This document shows positions 21,901 to 29,606 of a stretch of DNA of 29,629 bases, in pieces. Made by a program: the position numbers and the translations under genes. The notes under the pieces are model-generated. The model saw only the letters and a program-made list of their open reading frames with translations. It had not been told where the DNA came from and ran no database searches. Within the stretch, counting starts at the first letter, position 1. Each line of letters opens with the position of its first letter. Origin of the DNA: a virus; IMG/VR virus record IMGVR_UViG_3300048027_000247, positions 1-29,629 of that record, one strand, 5' to 3'.

Positions 21901-24900
21901 ATGCCATTCGACTATTCAGGTTCATTTAGCGGTTCATTCTTTGGGGATATAACATCATCTAATGGTGTAATATCATCATCTGCGCAAGTAACATATAATT
22001 CTATACAGAATAGACCTCAAACAATAACTGCATTTCAAAAGAACTCGATAACTGCAGCAAATAACTTTAGACAAAAAGTATATCCAATTACATCAGGTTC
22101 TATTTCTACAAGAATCACATCATTAGAAGCAAGAAATAATTACACAAAAGCAGAAATATCAGGAGCGTTTGGTACTACCTCATCATCTTTAGCAACAAGA
22201 TTAACAAATGTTGAAGGTGCCGGTTATTTAACATCGGCAAGTGCTGCAGCCGCAGGATTTGGTAGTGGTGGTGATACACTTCCTGATGGAACAATATCAT
22301 CATCTGCACAAATAACGGCATTAGGATTCTCAACCACAGATAGTACAGGTTCAGAACAAACATTATCATTTAATGATGGAAACAACTCATTAAGTATTTC
22401 AGGTGGAAATTCAGTAGATTTATCATCACTTTCAGGTGGCGGTGGTGGTGGAGCCGGATTAAACATAACTGCATCAGATGAAGGAACTGCACTAAGTAAA
22501 ATAGTTCGTAGTTTTGATTTTGTAGGTAACGCAGTTACGGCAACCAATGATGGTAACGCAGTTACAGTTACAATCAATACAAGTTCGGTATCATTACCAA
22601 GTGGGTTAATATCATCTTCGGTACAATTACCAAGTGGATTGGTATCATCTTCGGTACAATTACCAAGTGGGTTAATATCATCTTCGGTACAATTACCAAG
22701 TGGGTTAATATCATCTTCAATAACAAGTGTTAACTCCTCATCGGTATCCGAACTAAGTAACTATACTTCACAATGGACATTGGGTGCAGATGGGAATAGT
22801 CATTACACATTTACTGGTCCAGGTTTAATAGGTGCAGAAAATGACCCAACTCTTTATTTAACAAGAGGTCAAAAGTATAAATTTATAAATAATATGGGAG
22901 CTCACCCATTTAGGATTCAATCAACTCCTAATGGTTCGGCAGGTTCTGAGTACAATGATGGTATAACAAACAATAATGTTTCAAATGGAACATTAACTTG
23001 GAATGTACAATTCGATTCACCAAGAGTTTTATATTATCAATGTACTGCTCATGCAAATATGGGTGGGGTTATCTATATTGATAACGCAAATACGGGTAGT
23101 AGTAGCGGTGGTGGTTCAACCGACATTAGTGCATTGAATACTTTTACAGGGTCAGCTATATCTAACAATCAGACTTCTTCAATGTCGGTAGCTACCGCAT
23201 CTTTTGTTTCATTTGATGGAAACCGAGTCGTATCAAATACAGACTTACCATCAGGTGTTTACAATAATAACTTTGGAACAACTACTTCTTTATCAGACTT
23301 TGTTGAAAAGGTATTCTTTCCAAATACAGTACCATCAATTAGTACAACTGGATTTACAATTGGTGAATTTGTAGCAAGTGGGTCTTCTGTTGGAACTGTT
23401 AGTGCAACAGACGCAGAAGGACAATCGATTACATTTAGAACTGCAAGTTCTTATACGGCAGATAAATTTAGAATAGCATCAAATGGAGCTATAACACTAA
23501 ATACAAAATCAACGGCATCATTAAATACTGATAACACACCAGGTAGTGGTTCACATCCATTCTTAGTAGAAGCAGTAGATACATTCGCAGGTGTTGGTTC
23601 AAAAACAATATACATTAGGGTAACACCTAACACTCCACCGAAGTGGAGACAAACATCAGTCGGTGGTTCTGTGGTAACTACATTTACACAATCACTAAAC
23701 GAAAACTCAGCAGCGGCAAGTAACAAAGTTAGAGTTTATTTCACCGATGATGAGAGTGATACAATCACAATTGGTAGTGGTTCAGTCCCAAGTGGATTTA
23801 CAATTAATAAAGCAAGTACATATGTTCAGTTAAATCAGACAACATCATCATTGGATTATGAAACTACACCAAAATATGAGTTAGTTTTAACTGCAAGTGA
23901 TGAACACTATGTAAGTGGTGATGATACTGAAGCAATTGCATACTTACCATTCCAAATAAAAGTTGTTGATAACATAAGTCCAACAGTAAATGACCAAACA
24001 TTGGGTAGTATTAATGAAAATAGTAGTAATGGTGCAAGTGTTGGTACAATAACCGCAACAGACCCAACGAGTGATACTATTGTATTTAGTAATTTTACAT
24101 TAAAAGAAGCAAATTTAGATGGTGGTTCAAATATTACCTCATCTTTAGGTGGTAATTCACTATATGACCCACATTCTAATCCATTCCAATGTAGTTCTGC
24201 AGGTGTTGTAACAAGAAGGAATGGAGTTTATCTAAATTCTGATGTTGCAAATAGATATTTTTACCAAGTAACAGTAAAAGACGCATTTAATACAACATCT
24301 GATACAGGTTTAATTAGAATTAATATCGCAGATGACGCGGCAAGCTCAATATCTGATAATTGGAGTAACTTATATGTTATAGAATCTGCAACAAGTGGTG
24401 ATGATATTAAAATTATCTCAAATGGTAGAACAGGAACAAGTGCACAATGGTCATCAGCGGCATCTCAACGATGGGAAGTTAAATCAACAGGTAATTTAAT
24501 TACATTAACAAGTGCAACGGGTTCTTCAACAACATTAGAACTTGCAAATAACCTAAGTGGTTCGGCATACGCAAGTGGAAGTACAATTGCAGTAGAACTA
24601 ACTGCATCAGAGCATGGATTCGAAACAACTAAACAATATGTAAATCAAAATATATCAGTTGTTATCAATAATGCACCAGTTCCAAGTTTCAGTAACACAT
24701 CTGCAAACTTAAATACAAATGGTGCAAGAAGTGGAAGTACACTTTCAACAATATCATTTACAGATACAGAAAGTGATTCACTAAACCATACTTCATTTAC
24801 TTTTACAGACCCAAGTGGTCAATTAAATGCATATAAATCTGGTGATACTTATTTAGTACAACCAAAAAATAATTTAAGTGGTTCTGCTTATCAAATGACG

Positions 24901-26160
24901 GCATCTATAAAAGATAGTCATGGATTTAGAACAGGTACTACTAAACATAGTGTAACAATCGCTCAATCACCAATCGGTACTTTAGGTGGTGATACAACAT
25001 CATATATTATAGAATCTGCAGTTAGTGGTTCTGTACTTAGAGACGCTACTGGGTTTGGAAATGGTAACGCATCTCAATTAACAGTAAGTTATTCACCACA
25101 ATATAACTCAGCCGCAGTTCAATCATTTACATCATCCAACGCCGCAATTGGTATTAACAATAGTGGTAACTTAACAATGAAAGTTCATGTTAGTGGTTCA
25201 AGTACAGGTAGTGGTGATGCAATTACATCAACAATAACATACAGAGACCAATTTGATAATATAGGAAGTGGTTCGGTAACAGTAAATGTATTCGCAAACC
25301 AAGCACCAACTGCAACATTTAATGAAGTAGGTGCAAACATGACCGCATCAGTTGCGGCATCAACTAATCTTACAACGATTACTATATCAGATACAGAATC
25401 GGATACACCATTCTCAGCTTCATTAGGTGGAACACACGCAGGTAATTTAAAACTTGTACCACAAAATGCAAACTCATCATCATATCAACTACAAAATACA
25501 GGCATAATCAGTAGTGGTGTTACTTACAATTATAGCGCATCAGTATTTGACAACTTTGATAAGTCAACAAGTTACAATAGAAGTATAACAATTCTTAACC
25601 CTGTAGCGAAAACATATGTTTATGGTTGGGATGGTGGTTCTGCGGCAAGTGAAGCAGCTGCAATCGCATCTATGGGTGATAGTGGTGGTGATGGAGTAGG
25701 AATCGAAGCAGGTTCAGTAATTGCAAAATTACAAAGTGGTTCACTTGGTACAACATTCAGTCCAACATATGTTGGTGGTACAATGCAATTATTTGGAAGT
25801 AGTTCAAAAACAACACTATCAGATAGTAGCGCAACAGGTCTATCAAGTTTTGGATATATAAACTTTAGTAGTGGTGGTTCAAAAAGATTAGTAGTAGTAT
25901 TCCCATCAGCATCGAATCAAGGTGGTAAACCTGTAAGTATGTATGATGGAGTACCGCCGGATAGTACGGGTACTGCAAACGAATACTATGTATATGCAAA
26001 AGACTCATCAATACCTGGTACAATTGGAACAGGTGTATATTATTTCAATACTGAAAATGCAGTAGAAGGATATACAAGATGGGGAATGATTTTTGCAGAA
26101 GGTGAAAATACAAATAACTCAAGATATTATTTAATGCCTGACTCAGCGTCAGCACCATAA
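21901..26160 (+). CDS. Giant tail-fibre/adhesin-like protein with cupredoxin-like and cadherin-like domains
   Basis: The 1419-residue Ser/Thr/Gly-rich protein has several regions. Residues 1-230 hold 'ISSSAQ' motifs and a hexaglycine linker. Residues 232-275 are four tandem 11-residue 'LPSGLISSSVQ' units. Residues about 288-395 look like a cupredoxin: 'GAHPFRI' (H335) and 'YYQCTAHANMGG' (C381, H384, M387) give a full type-1 copper ligand set. Residues about 480-1230 are repeated immunoglobulin/cadherin-like units with 'TATD', 'ENSS' and 'SDTE' signatures that may bind calcium. Residues 1231-1419 are a distinct C-terminal domain ('KTYVYGWDGGSAASEAAAIA'). It is probably a virion surface or tail-fibre protein for host attachment; the exact location is unknown. 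A ribosome site 'ggagaa' precedes the ATG. Confidence 0.8.
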   Translation: MPFDYSGSFSGSFFGDITSSNGVISSSAQVTYNSIQNRPQTITAFQKNSITAANNFRQKVYPITSGSISTRITSLEARNNYTKAEISGAFGTTSSSLATRLTNVEGAGYLTSASAAAAGFGSGGDTLPDGTISSSAQITALGFSTTDSTGSEQTLSFNDGNNSLSISGGNSVDLSSLSGGGGGGAGLNITASDEGTALSKIVRSFDFVGNAVTATNDGNAVTVTINTSSVSLPSGLISSSVQLPSGLVSSSVQLPSGLISSSVQLPSGLISSSITSVNSSSVSELSNYTSQWTLGADGNSHYTFTGPGLIGAENDPTLYLTRGQKYKFINNMGAHPFRIQSTPNGSAGSEYNDGITNNNVSNGTLTWNVQFDSPRVLYYQCTAHANMGGVIYIDNANTGSSSGGGSTDISALNTFTGSAISNNQTSSMSVATASFVSFDGNRVVSNTDLPSGVYNNNFGTTTSLSDFVEKVFFPNTVPSISTTGFTIGEFVASGSSVGTVSATDAEGQSITFRTASSYTADKFRIASNGAITLNTKSTASLNTDNTPGSGSHPFLVEAVDTFAGVGSKTIYIRVTPNTPPKWRQTSVGGSVVTTFTQSLNENSAAASNKVRVYFTDDESDTITIGSGSVPSGFTINKASTYVQLNQTTSSLDYETTPKYELVLTASDEHYVSGDDTEAIAYLPFQIKVVDNISPTVNDQTLGSINENSSNGASVGTITATDPTSDTIVFSNFTLKEANLDGGSNITSSLGGNSLYDPHSNPFQCSSAGVVTRRNGVYLNSDVANRYFYQVTVKDAFNTTSDTGLIRINIADDAASSISDNWSNLYVIESATSGDDIKIISNGRTGTSAQWSSAASQRWEVKSTGNLITLTSATGSSTTLELANNLSGSAYASGSTIAVELTASEHGFETTKQYVNQNISVVINNAPVPSFSNTSANLNTNGARSGSTLSTISFTDTESDSLNHTSFTFTDPSGQLNAYKSGDTYLVQPKNNLSGSAYQMTASIKDSHGFRTGTTKHSVTIAQSPIGTLGGDTTSYIIESAVSGSVLRDATGFGNGNASQLTVSYSPQYNSAAVQSFTSSNAAIGINNSGNLTMKVHVSGSSTGSGDAITSTITYRDQFDNIGSGSVTVNVFANQAPTATFNEVGANMTASVAASTNLTTITISDTESDTPFSASLGGTHAGNLKLVPQNANSSSYQLQNTGIISSGVTYNYSASVFDNFDKSTSYNRSITILNPVAKTYVYGWDGGSAASEAAAIASMGDSGGDGVGIEAGSVIAKLQSGSLGTTFSPTYVGGTMQLFGSSSKTTLSDSSATGLSSFGYINFSSGGSKRLVVVFPSASNQGGKPVSMYDGVPPDSTGTANEYYVYAKDSSIPGTIGTGVYYFNTENAVEGYTRWGMIFAEGENTNNSRYYLMPDSASAP
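22594..22725 (+). repeat. Four tandem 33-bp units
   Basis: Units start at 22594, 22627, 22660 and 22693 and begin 'ttaccaagtggg/attggt'. They encode LPSGL(I/V)SSSVQ, the last unit diverging at its end. The near identity of units suggests recent slippage expansion within the virion gene. Confidence 0.92.
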
Positions 26161-26177
26161 TAAAAGGAAGAAGATAA

Positions 26178-26840
26178 ATGGCAACAACGGCAGGTGATAT
26201 TTATGTAAGAAGTGGGGCTTCGGGCTCATTCACATCAGTACAATATGTACAAGGTGGTTGGACTACTGTACCCTCTGCTTCAGACATGACAGGCATATAT
26301 CACGACAGACTTAGAGATGGACAGGTAATTTGGGTAGAACATACCGAACAATTATATGTTACAAGAAAGTTTGTTGCATTTTCTACGCCGGGTTATGATG
26401 GAACGGATGATTCCGCATCATTCCATACAACTAATTTAGGTATTAGTGGTGGCGGCGGTGGTGGTGCCGGTGATATTACAAGTGTAGTAGCAGGAAATGG
26501 TTTAAGTGGTGGTGCAACAAGTGGTGCAGCAACTGTTACATTAGATACTAACTCAACTACATTTAAAGGTGGTGTTAGTAGTGTAATCACACCACTAAAT
26601 AACTTTACAGGTTCAGCAAATACAAGTATTGCTGCATTAAATACTTTTACGGGTTCAAGTTTTGGTGGAATCTTTACAACAACAGGTTCTTTCAAATCAA
26701 CTACTAATAATTTAGATATAACAGGTTCCGTTAGAGTTAGTAATGTAATTAAGTTTAAAGAATTAAGTTCTACACCTACATATGAAGAAGGTGGAATGTT
26801 TTATTCAGCATCTAACTTTTATATGGGGATAGGTAATTAA
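26178..26840 (+). CDS. Virion structural / fibre-associated protein
   Basis: The 220-residue protein has an N-terminal segment with 'GDIYVRSGASGSFTSVQYVQ' and 'WVEHTEQLYVTRKF', then a poly-Gly linker ('SGGGGGGAGDI'). A low-complexity region follows with 'LNTFTGS', a word also present in the preceding giant protein ('ALNTFTGSA'), and a C-terminal 'GGMFYSASNFYMGIGN' typical of fibre trimer ends. It lies 17 nt after the giant gene with an 'aaggaag' ribosome site, so both are probably co-expressed. It is likely a partner in the same fibre or decoration structure. No enzyme motif is seen. Confidence 0.7.
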   Translation: MATTAGDIYVRSGASGSFTSVQYVQGGWTTVPSASDMTGIYHDRLRDGQVIWVEHTEQLYVTRKFVAFSTPGYDGTDDSASFHTTNLGISGGGGGGAGDITSVVAGNGLSGGATSGAATVTLDTNSTTFKGGVSSVITPLNNFTGSANTSIAALNTFTGSSFGGIFTTTGSFKSTTNNLDITGSVRVSNVIKFKELSSTPTYEEGGMFYSASNFYMGIGN

Positions 26841-26855
26841 TAAAAAAATAATCTA

Positions 26856-26863
26856 TATTTATT
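26856..26863 (+). promoter_or_regulatory. Late-promoter-like motif (TATTTATT) within an inverted repeat
   Basis: Motif variant 84 nt before the ATG at 26948. It lies inside a perfect 7-bp inverted repeat (26852-26858 with 26866-26872), the only clear case of the motif being part of a palindrome. Confidence 0.5.
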
Positions 26864-26890
26864 GTATATAGATTTAAGAAGTTTCGCTAT

Positions 26891-26911
26891 TGATGCATTG
26901 GTTGTGTATCA
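26891..26911 (+). other. Leader hairpin upstream of fibre gene
   Basis: TGATGCA and TGTATCA form a 7-bp stem (one G-U) with a 7-nt loop, in the leader between the motif at 26856 and the ATG at 26948. No T tract follows, so it is not a terminator. Its role is unknown. Confidence 0.4.
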
Positions 26912-26947
26912 TAATGTTTAAAAAAATAAATTAAAAGGGAAAACAAA

Positions 26948-28267
26948 ATGGCAACATGGAAAAAAGTCATTGTCTCGGGTTCGATAGCTAGTTTAGCCGA
27001 AGTTTCTGCATCAGTAGGATTCAAAGGTAATTTAGTCGGAAACGCAACAACGGCAACAACAGCAACTCAAGTTGGAAATAGTCTTACAGTAGATAATTCG
27101 ACAATCCAACTTAACTCGGGTACCACATATGATGGTGCGGCGGGAAAAACTATTAGTATAAAAGATGGTGGTGTAACACTCGCAAAAATAGAAAGTATTG
27201 CAAACAATACAATCTTAGGTAATATAACAGGGGACACTGCAGCTCCATCGGCATTAACTAAAGCAAATGTATTAGAACTGATTAATGTTGAAAACGGAGC
27301 AGATGTAACTGACGCAGCAGGAATTAGAGCATTAGGTGCAGGAATTGTATCCTCATCAGCACAGGTATCTGCATTAGGTGGTGTTCAAAATTCAACAATA
27401 ACAGTAACTGCAGGTAATGGTTTATCAGGTGGTGGTTCATTTACTACTAATACAGGAAGTAATGGAACTATCTCATTAGCAGTAGGTGTTGACGATTCAA
27501 CAATCGAACTTAACTCAGACGCACTAAGAATTAAAGATAGTGGTGTTACTTTTGCTAAAATACAAAATGTCGCAACAGACACAATAGTAGGTAGAACTGC
27601 AGCTTCAGATGGTGTAGTAAAAGCTTTATCTAAATCAGAAGTTTTAGGTATATTAAATGTAGCAGATGGTGCAAACGCATTTACACTTACGGCAGCAGGT
27701 GTTAGAGGATTGGGTGCAGGAATACATTCAGGTTCAATCTCCGCAGCATCAGTAACTGAAATCAGTAACTTAACTGCAGACGAAGGTGCACAATTAGAGA
27801 ACATCGGTACAACAACAATCTCAGCAACTCAATGGGGTTACTTAGGTGCAATGAACCAAGGTGTAACAAATAGTTCTAATGTACAATTTGCAAATATGGT
27901 AGTGACAGGTGATTTAACTGTTGAAGGTTCAAGAACAGAATTAAATGTTGCAAACTTAAATGTAGAAGACCAATTCATACTTATCAATTCTGGTTCAGCT
28001 GGTGCTGATGCTGGTATTATATTTGGTGGTTCAAGTGGTACTGCACAAGCAGGTCACGCAATTTATTGGGAAAGAACTGGCGCAGGTACTGGTAACTTCG
28101 GATTTGTCGAAGAATTAGCACATAATGCAACTAGTGCAAATATAGATTCTAAATTAGGTAATATTCAGACTTCAACGGGTGCAAATCCAACAACCGCTCC
28201 AACATTCCAAGGAGTAGGTACTATTAATGTAAGAACTGATGATGAAACTATTTGGATTTATTCTTAA
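26948..28267 (+). CDS. Tail-fibre-like protein A
   Basis: The 439-residue protein is Ala/Thr/Ser/Gly/Asn-rich, with repeated beta-type segments ('DGGVTLAKIESIANNTILG' and the later 'DSGVTFAKIQNVATDTIVG' are internal duplicates). It contains 'GIVSSSAQVSALGG', shared with the giant protein, and a C-terminal region 'VEGSRTELNVANLNVEDQFI' followed by 'LINSGSAGADAGIIFGG', common in phage fibre proteins. Its N-terminus 'MATWKKVIVSGSIASLAEVS' is paralogous to that of the gene at 28766, suggesting both attach to the same virion site. The ribosome site 'aaaaggg' lies upstream of the ATG. Confidence 0.75.
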   Translation: MATWKKVIVSGSIASLAEVSASVGFKGNLVGNATTATTATQVGNSLTVDNSTIQLNSGTTYDGAAGKTISIKDGGVTLAKIESIANNTILGNITGDTAAPSALTKANVLELINVENGADVTDAAGIRALGAGIVSSSAQVSALGGVQNSTITVTAGNGLSGGGSFTTNTGSNGTISLAVGVDDSTIELNSDALRIKDSGVTFAKIQNVATDTIVGRTAASDGVVKALSKSEVLGILNVADGANAFTLTAAGVRGLGAGIHSGSISAASVTEISNLTADEGAQLENIGTTTISATQWGYLGAMNQGVTNSSNVQFANMVVTGDLTVEGSRTELNVANLNVEDQFILINSGSAGADAGIIFGGSSGTAQAGHAIYWERTGAGTGNFGFVEELAHNATSANIDSKLGNIQTSTGANPTTAPTFQGVGTINVRTDDETIWIYS

Positions 28268-28284
28268 TAATTAAAAAAAAAGTT

Positions 28285-28470
28285 ATGTCGAATCACAAAA
28301 ACATTAGTAAAACAACACAACCACAAAAAAAAGAGACAAACCTCAAGCTTAGTAAAAATGAGCTTGAGGTTCTCTTGTTTTTAATATCCAATGGAACTTT
28401 CCAAGGACGAGATATTGAACGAATCTACAAATTAGCAGTAAAATTACAAAACGAACACGATAAATTATAA
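28285..28470 (+). CDS. 61-residue small helical phage protein
   Basis: The ATG at 28285 ('aaaaaagttATG') is preferred to an in-frame upstream ATG at 28252 that would overlap the end of the previous gene. The N-terminus is Lys/Gln-rich and disordered; residues 20-61 ('KLSKNELEVLLFLISNGTFQ' then 'DIERIYKLAVKLQNEH') are two helices of a small conserved type that I recall from other marine phages, function unknown. Its coding sequence contains a long perfect inverted repeat (annotated separately). The next gene starts 5 nt later in the same 'aagttATG' context. Confidence 0.65.
   Translation: MSNHKNISKTTQPQKKETNLKLSKNELEVLLFLISNGTFQGRDIERIYKLAVKLQNEHDKL
28331..28376 (+). other. Long intragenic hairpin (11+5 bp)
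   Basis: 28339-28349 pairs perfectly with 28361-28371 (11 bp, loop of 11). After a 3-nt bulge, 28331-28335 pairs with 28372-28376 for another 5 bp. A short T run (28378-28382) follows. It lies inside the coding region of the 61-residue protein. Confidence 0.85.
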
Positions 28471-28474
28471 AGTT

Positions 28475-28645
28475 ATGCAAGAATATGATGGATTAACAGA
28501 GGCAGATTTAAAAATAATTCAAATCGCTCTAAGTAAACTACAAATTACAGGTGCTGAAGCATCTATGATGGTAAATCTTCAACAAAAAATTCAAATGGAG
28601 ATTGAATTACTCAAAACTCCTAAAGCAAAAAAGTCAAAAGGGTAA
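28475..28645 (+). CDS. 56-residue small helical protein
   Basis: The gene begins 5 nt after the preceding stop with the same 'aagttATG' start context. The product is 'MQEYDGLTEADLKIIQIALS' followed by 'KLQITGAEASMMVNLQQKIQ' and a Lys-rich tail. It is predicted to be two amphipathic helices and could pair with the preceding 61-residue protein. No family is recognised. Support comes from tight spacing, sensible composition and in-frame length. Confidence 0.6.
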   Translation: MQEYDGLTEADLKIIQIALSKLQITGAEASMMVNLQQKIQMEIELLKTPKAKKSKG

Positions 28646-28664
28646 TTCTTTCTTTTTTTCTTGA

Positions 28665-28672
28665 TACTTATA
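28665..28672 (+). promoter_or_regulatory. Late-promoter-like motif (TACTTATA)
   Basis: Variant motif after a long T/C tract and 93 nt before the ATG at 28766. The transcript would carry the structured leader at 28697-28748. Confidence 0.5.
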
Positions 28673-28696
28673 TACAAGGAATAAATTAAAGAACCT

Positions 28697-28748
28697 GGTT
28701 GTTGGCCCCCGAAAAGGGGAAGTGGGCTCAATAGTTGAGTTACCAACC
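28697..28748 (+). ncRNA. Structured RNA leader (candidate three-way junction)
   Basis: A GC-rich island in AT-rich surroundings. GGTTG (28697-28701) pairs with CAACC (28744-28748). Inside are CCCC-gaaaa-GGGG (28707-28719) and CTCAA-tag-TTGAG (28727-28739). An alternative pairing of GGCCC with GGGCT is possible, so the element could switch between folds. It lies just upstream of an 'agagga' ribosome site and the ATG at 28766. I recognise no known riboswitch, ribozyme or tRNA. Confidence 0.55.
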
Positions 28749-28765
28749 GCAAAGAGGATTAGAAT

Positions 28766-29596
28766 ATGCCAAATTGGAAAAAATTAATAACTTCTGGCAG
28801 TAATGCCGTATTAAACAAAGTAACCGCCTCATCGGATGTATTATTCGAAGGTGGTTTTCAACTTGAAGGACAATTTAACGCAGGAGCGAATATTGTCCCA
28901 CAAACCGACAATATAGGGTCGGTTGGTACATCAGCACTAACATTTAACGATGGTAGATTTACGAGTTTTACCGTAGATAATACATTAACGAGTAAATCAA
29001 GCTTGTCTGCCGTTGATATTACCGCATCTGGTCTAATAGAAATACCAACATACATTGAACATAAAGGTGATACCAACACTAAATTTGGATTTGGTGGTGC
29101 AGATAGTTTTGAAGTTAAAACAGGTGGTACAAAAAGACTACAAGTAAATAATAGTGGTGTTACAATTATAGGTTCACTTGACGCAGAAAAAGAAAAACAA
29201 ATCATCGTAACAAATGGTGAGGTACTAAAAGCATCTGAAGTAACTGGCTATGTACCATTTGCAAATATAAACCAAATAGATAGTGATGTTCAAACAGGTT
29301 ATTGGCAATATGTCGCACCTGTTGAGGGATATGTAGAAAAAGTAATTGTGAGTCCACATCAATCTGCAACGGCTGGTAGTATTGGGTTAACATGGAAAAA
29401 TCAAAGTGGAAACTTAGGAACTGAAGTAACTGGTACAATAAATGCAACCGCAGGTGTTCCAACAACCTTTAATTTTGGTTCATCATATAATTTTAGTGGT
29501 GACGATAGATTAAATTTATTTATAGATAGAAAATCATCAGCAAAGTCACGAGGATTTGGTTTTACAATAATATTAAGACTTGATTTTGTTAGCTAA
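28766..29596 (+). CDS. Tail-fibre-like protein B
   Basis: The 276-residue virion-type protein starts 'MPNWKKLITSGSNAVLNKVT', paralogous to the gene at 26948. The middle contains 'TDNIGSVGTSALTFNDGRFT' and 'GGTKRLQVNNSGVTIIGSLD', repeat types common in phage fibre and baseplate-wedge proteins. The C-terminal domain ('TGYWQYVAPVEGYVEKVIVS', 'NLFIDRKSSAKSRGFGFTII') is a beta-rich domain probably exposed at the fibre end. The ribosome site 'agagga' follows the structured leader. Role in adsorption is inferred. Confidence 0.75.
   Translation: MPNWKKLITSGSNAVLNKVTASSDVLFEGGFQLEGQFNAGANIVPQTDNIGSVGTSALTFNDGRFTSFTVDNTLTSKSSLSAVDITASGLIEIPTYIEHKGDTNTKFGFGGADSFEVKTGGTKRLQVNNSGVTIIGSLDAEKEKQIIVTNGEVLKASEVTGYVPFANINQIDSDVQTGYWQYVAPVEGYVEKVIVSPHQSATAGSIGLTWKNQSGNLGTEVTGTINATAGVPTTFNFGSSYNFSGDDRLNLFIDRKSSAKSRGFGFTIILRLDFVS
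29517..29524 (+). promoter_or_regulatory. Late-promoter-like motif inside the 3' end of a gene
   Basis: Exact TATTTATA within the coding sequence of fibre-like protein B, 82 nt before the ATG at 29607. It may serve the next gene or be chance in AT-rich DNA. Confidence 0.3.
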
Positions 29597-29606
29597 AGGG
29601 TAGAAT

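Noticed and set aside
22594-22725. Tandem 33-bp units considered as a CRISPR array
   Set aside because: There are no spacers, the units are contiguous, in frame and encode a structural repeat.
28697-28748. Structured element considered as a tRNA
   Set aside because: At 52 nt it is too short, and it has no acceptor stem, anticodon arm or T-loop pattern.
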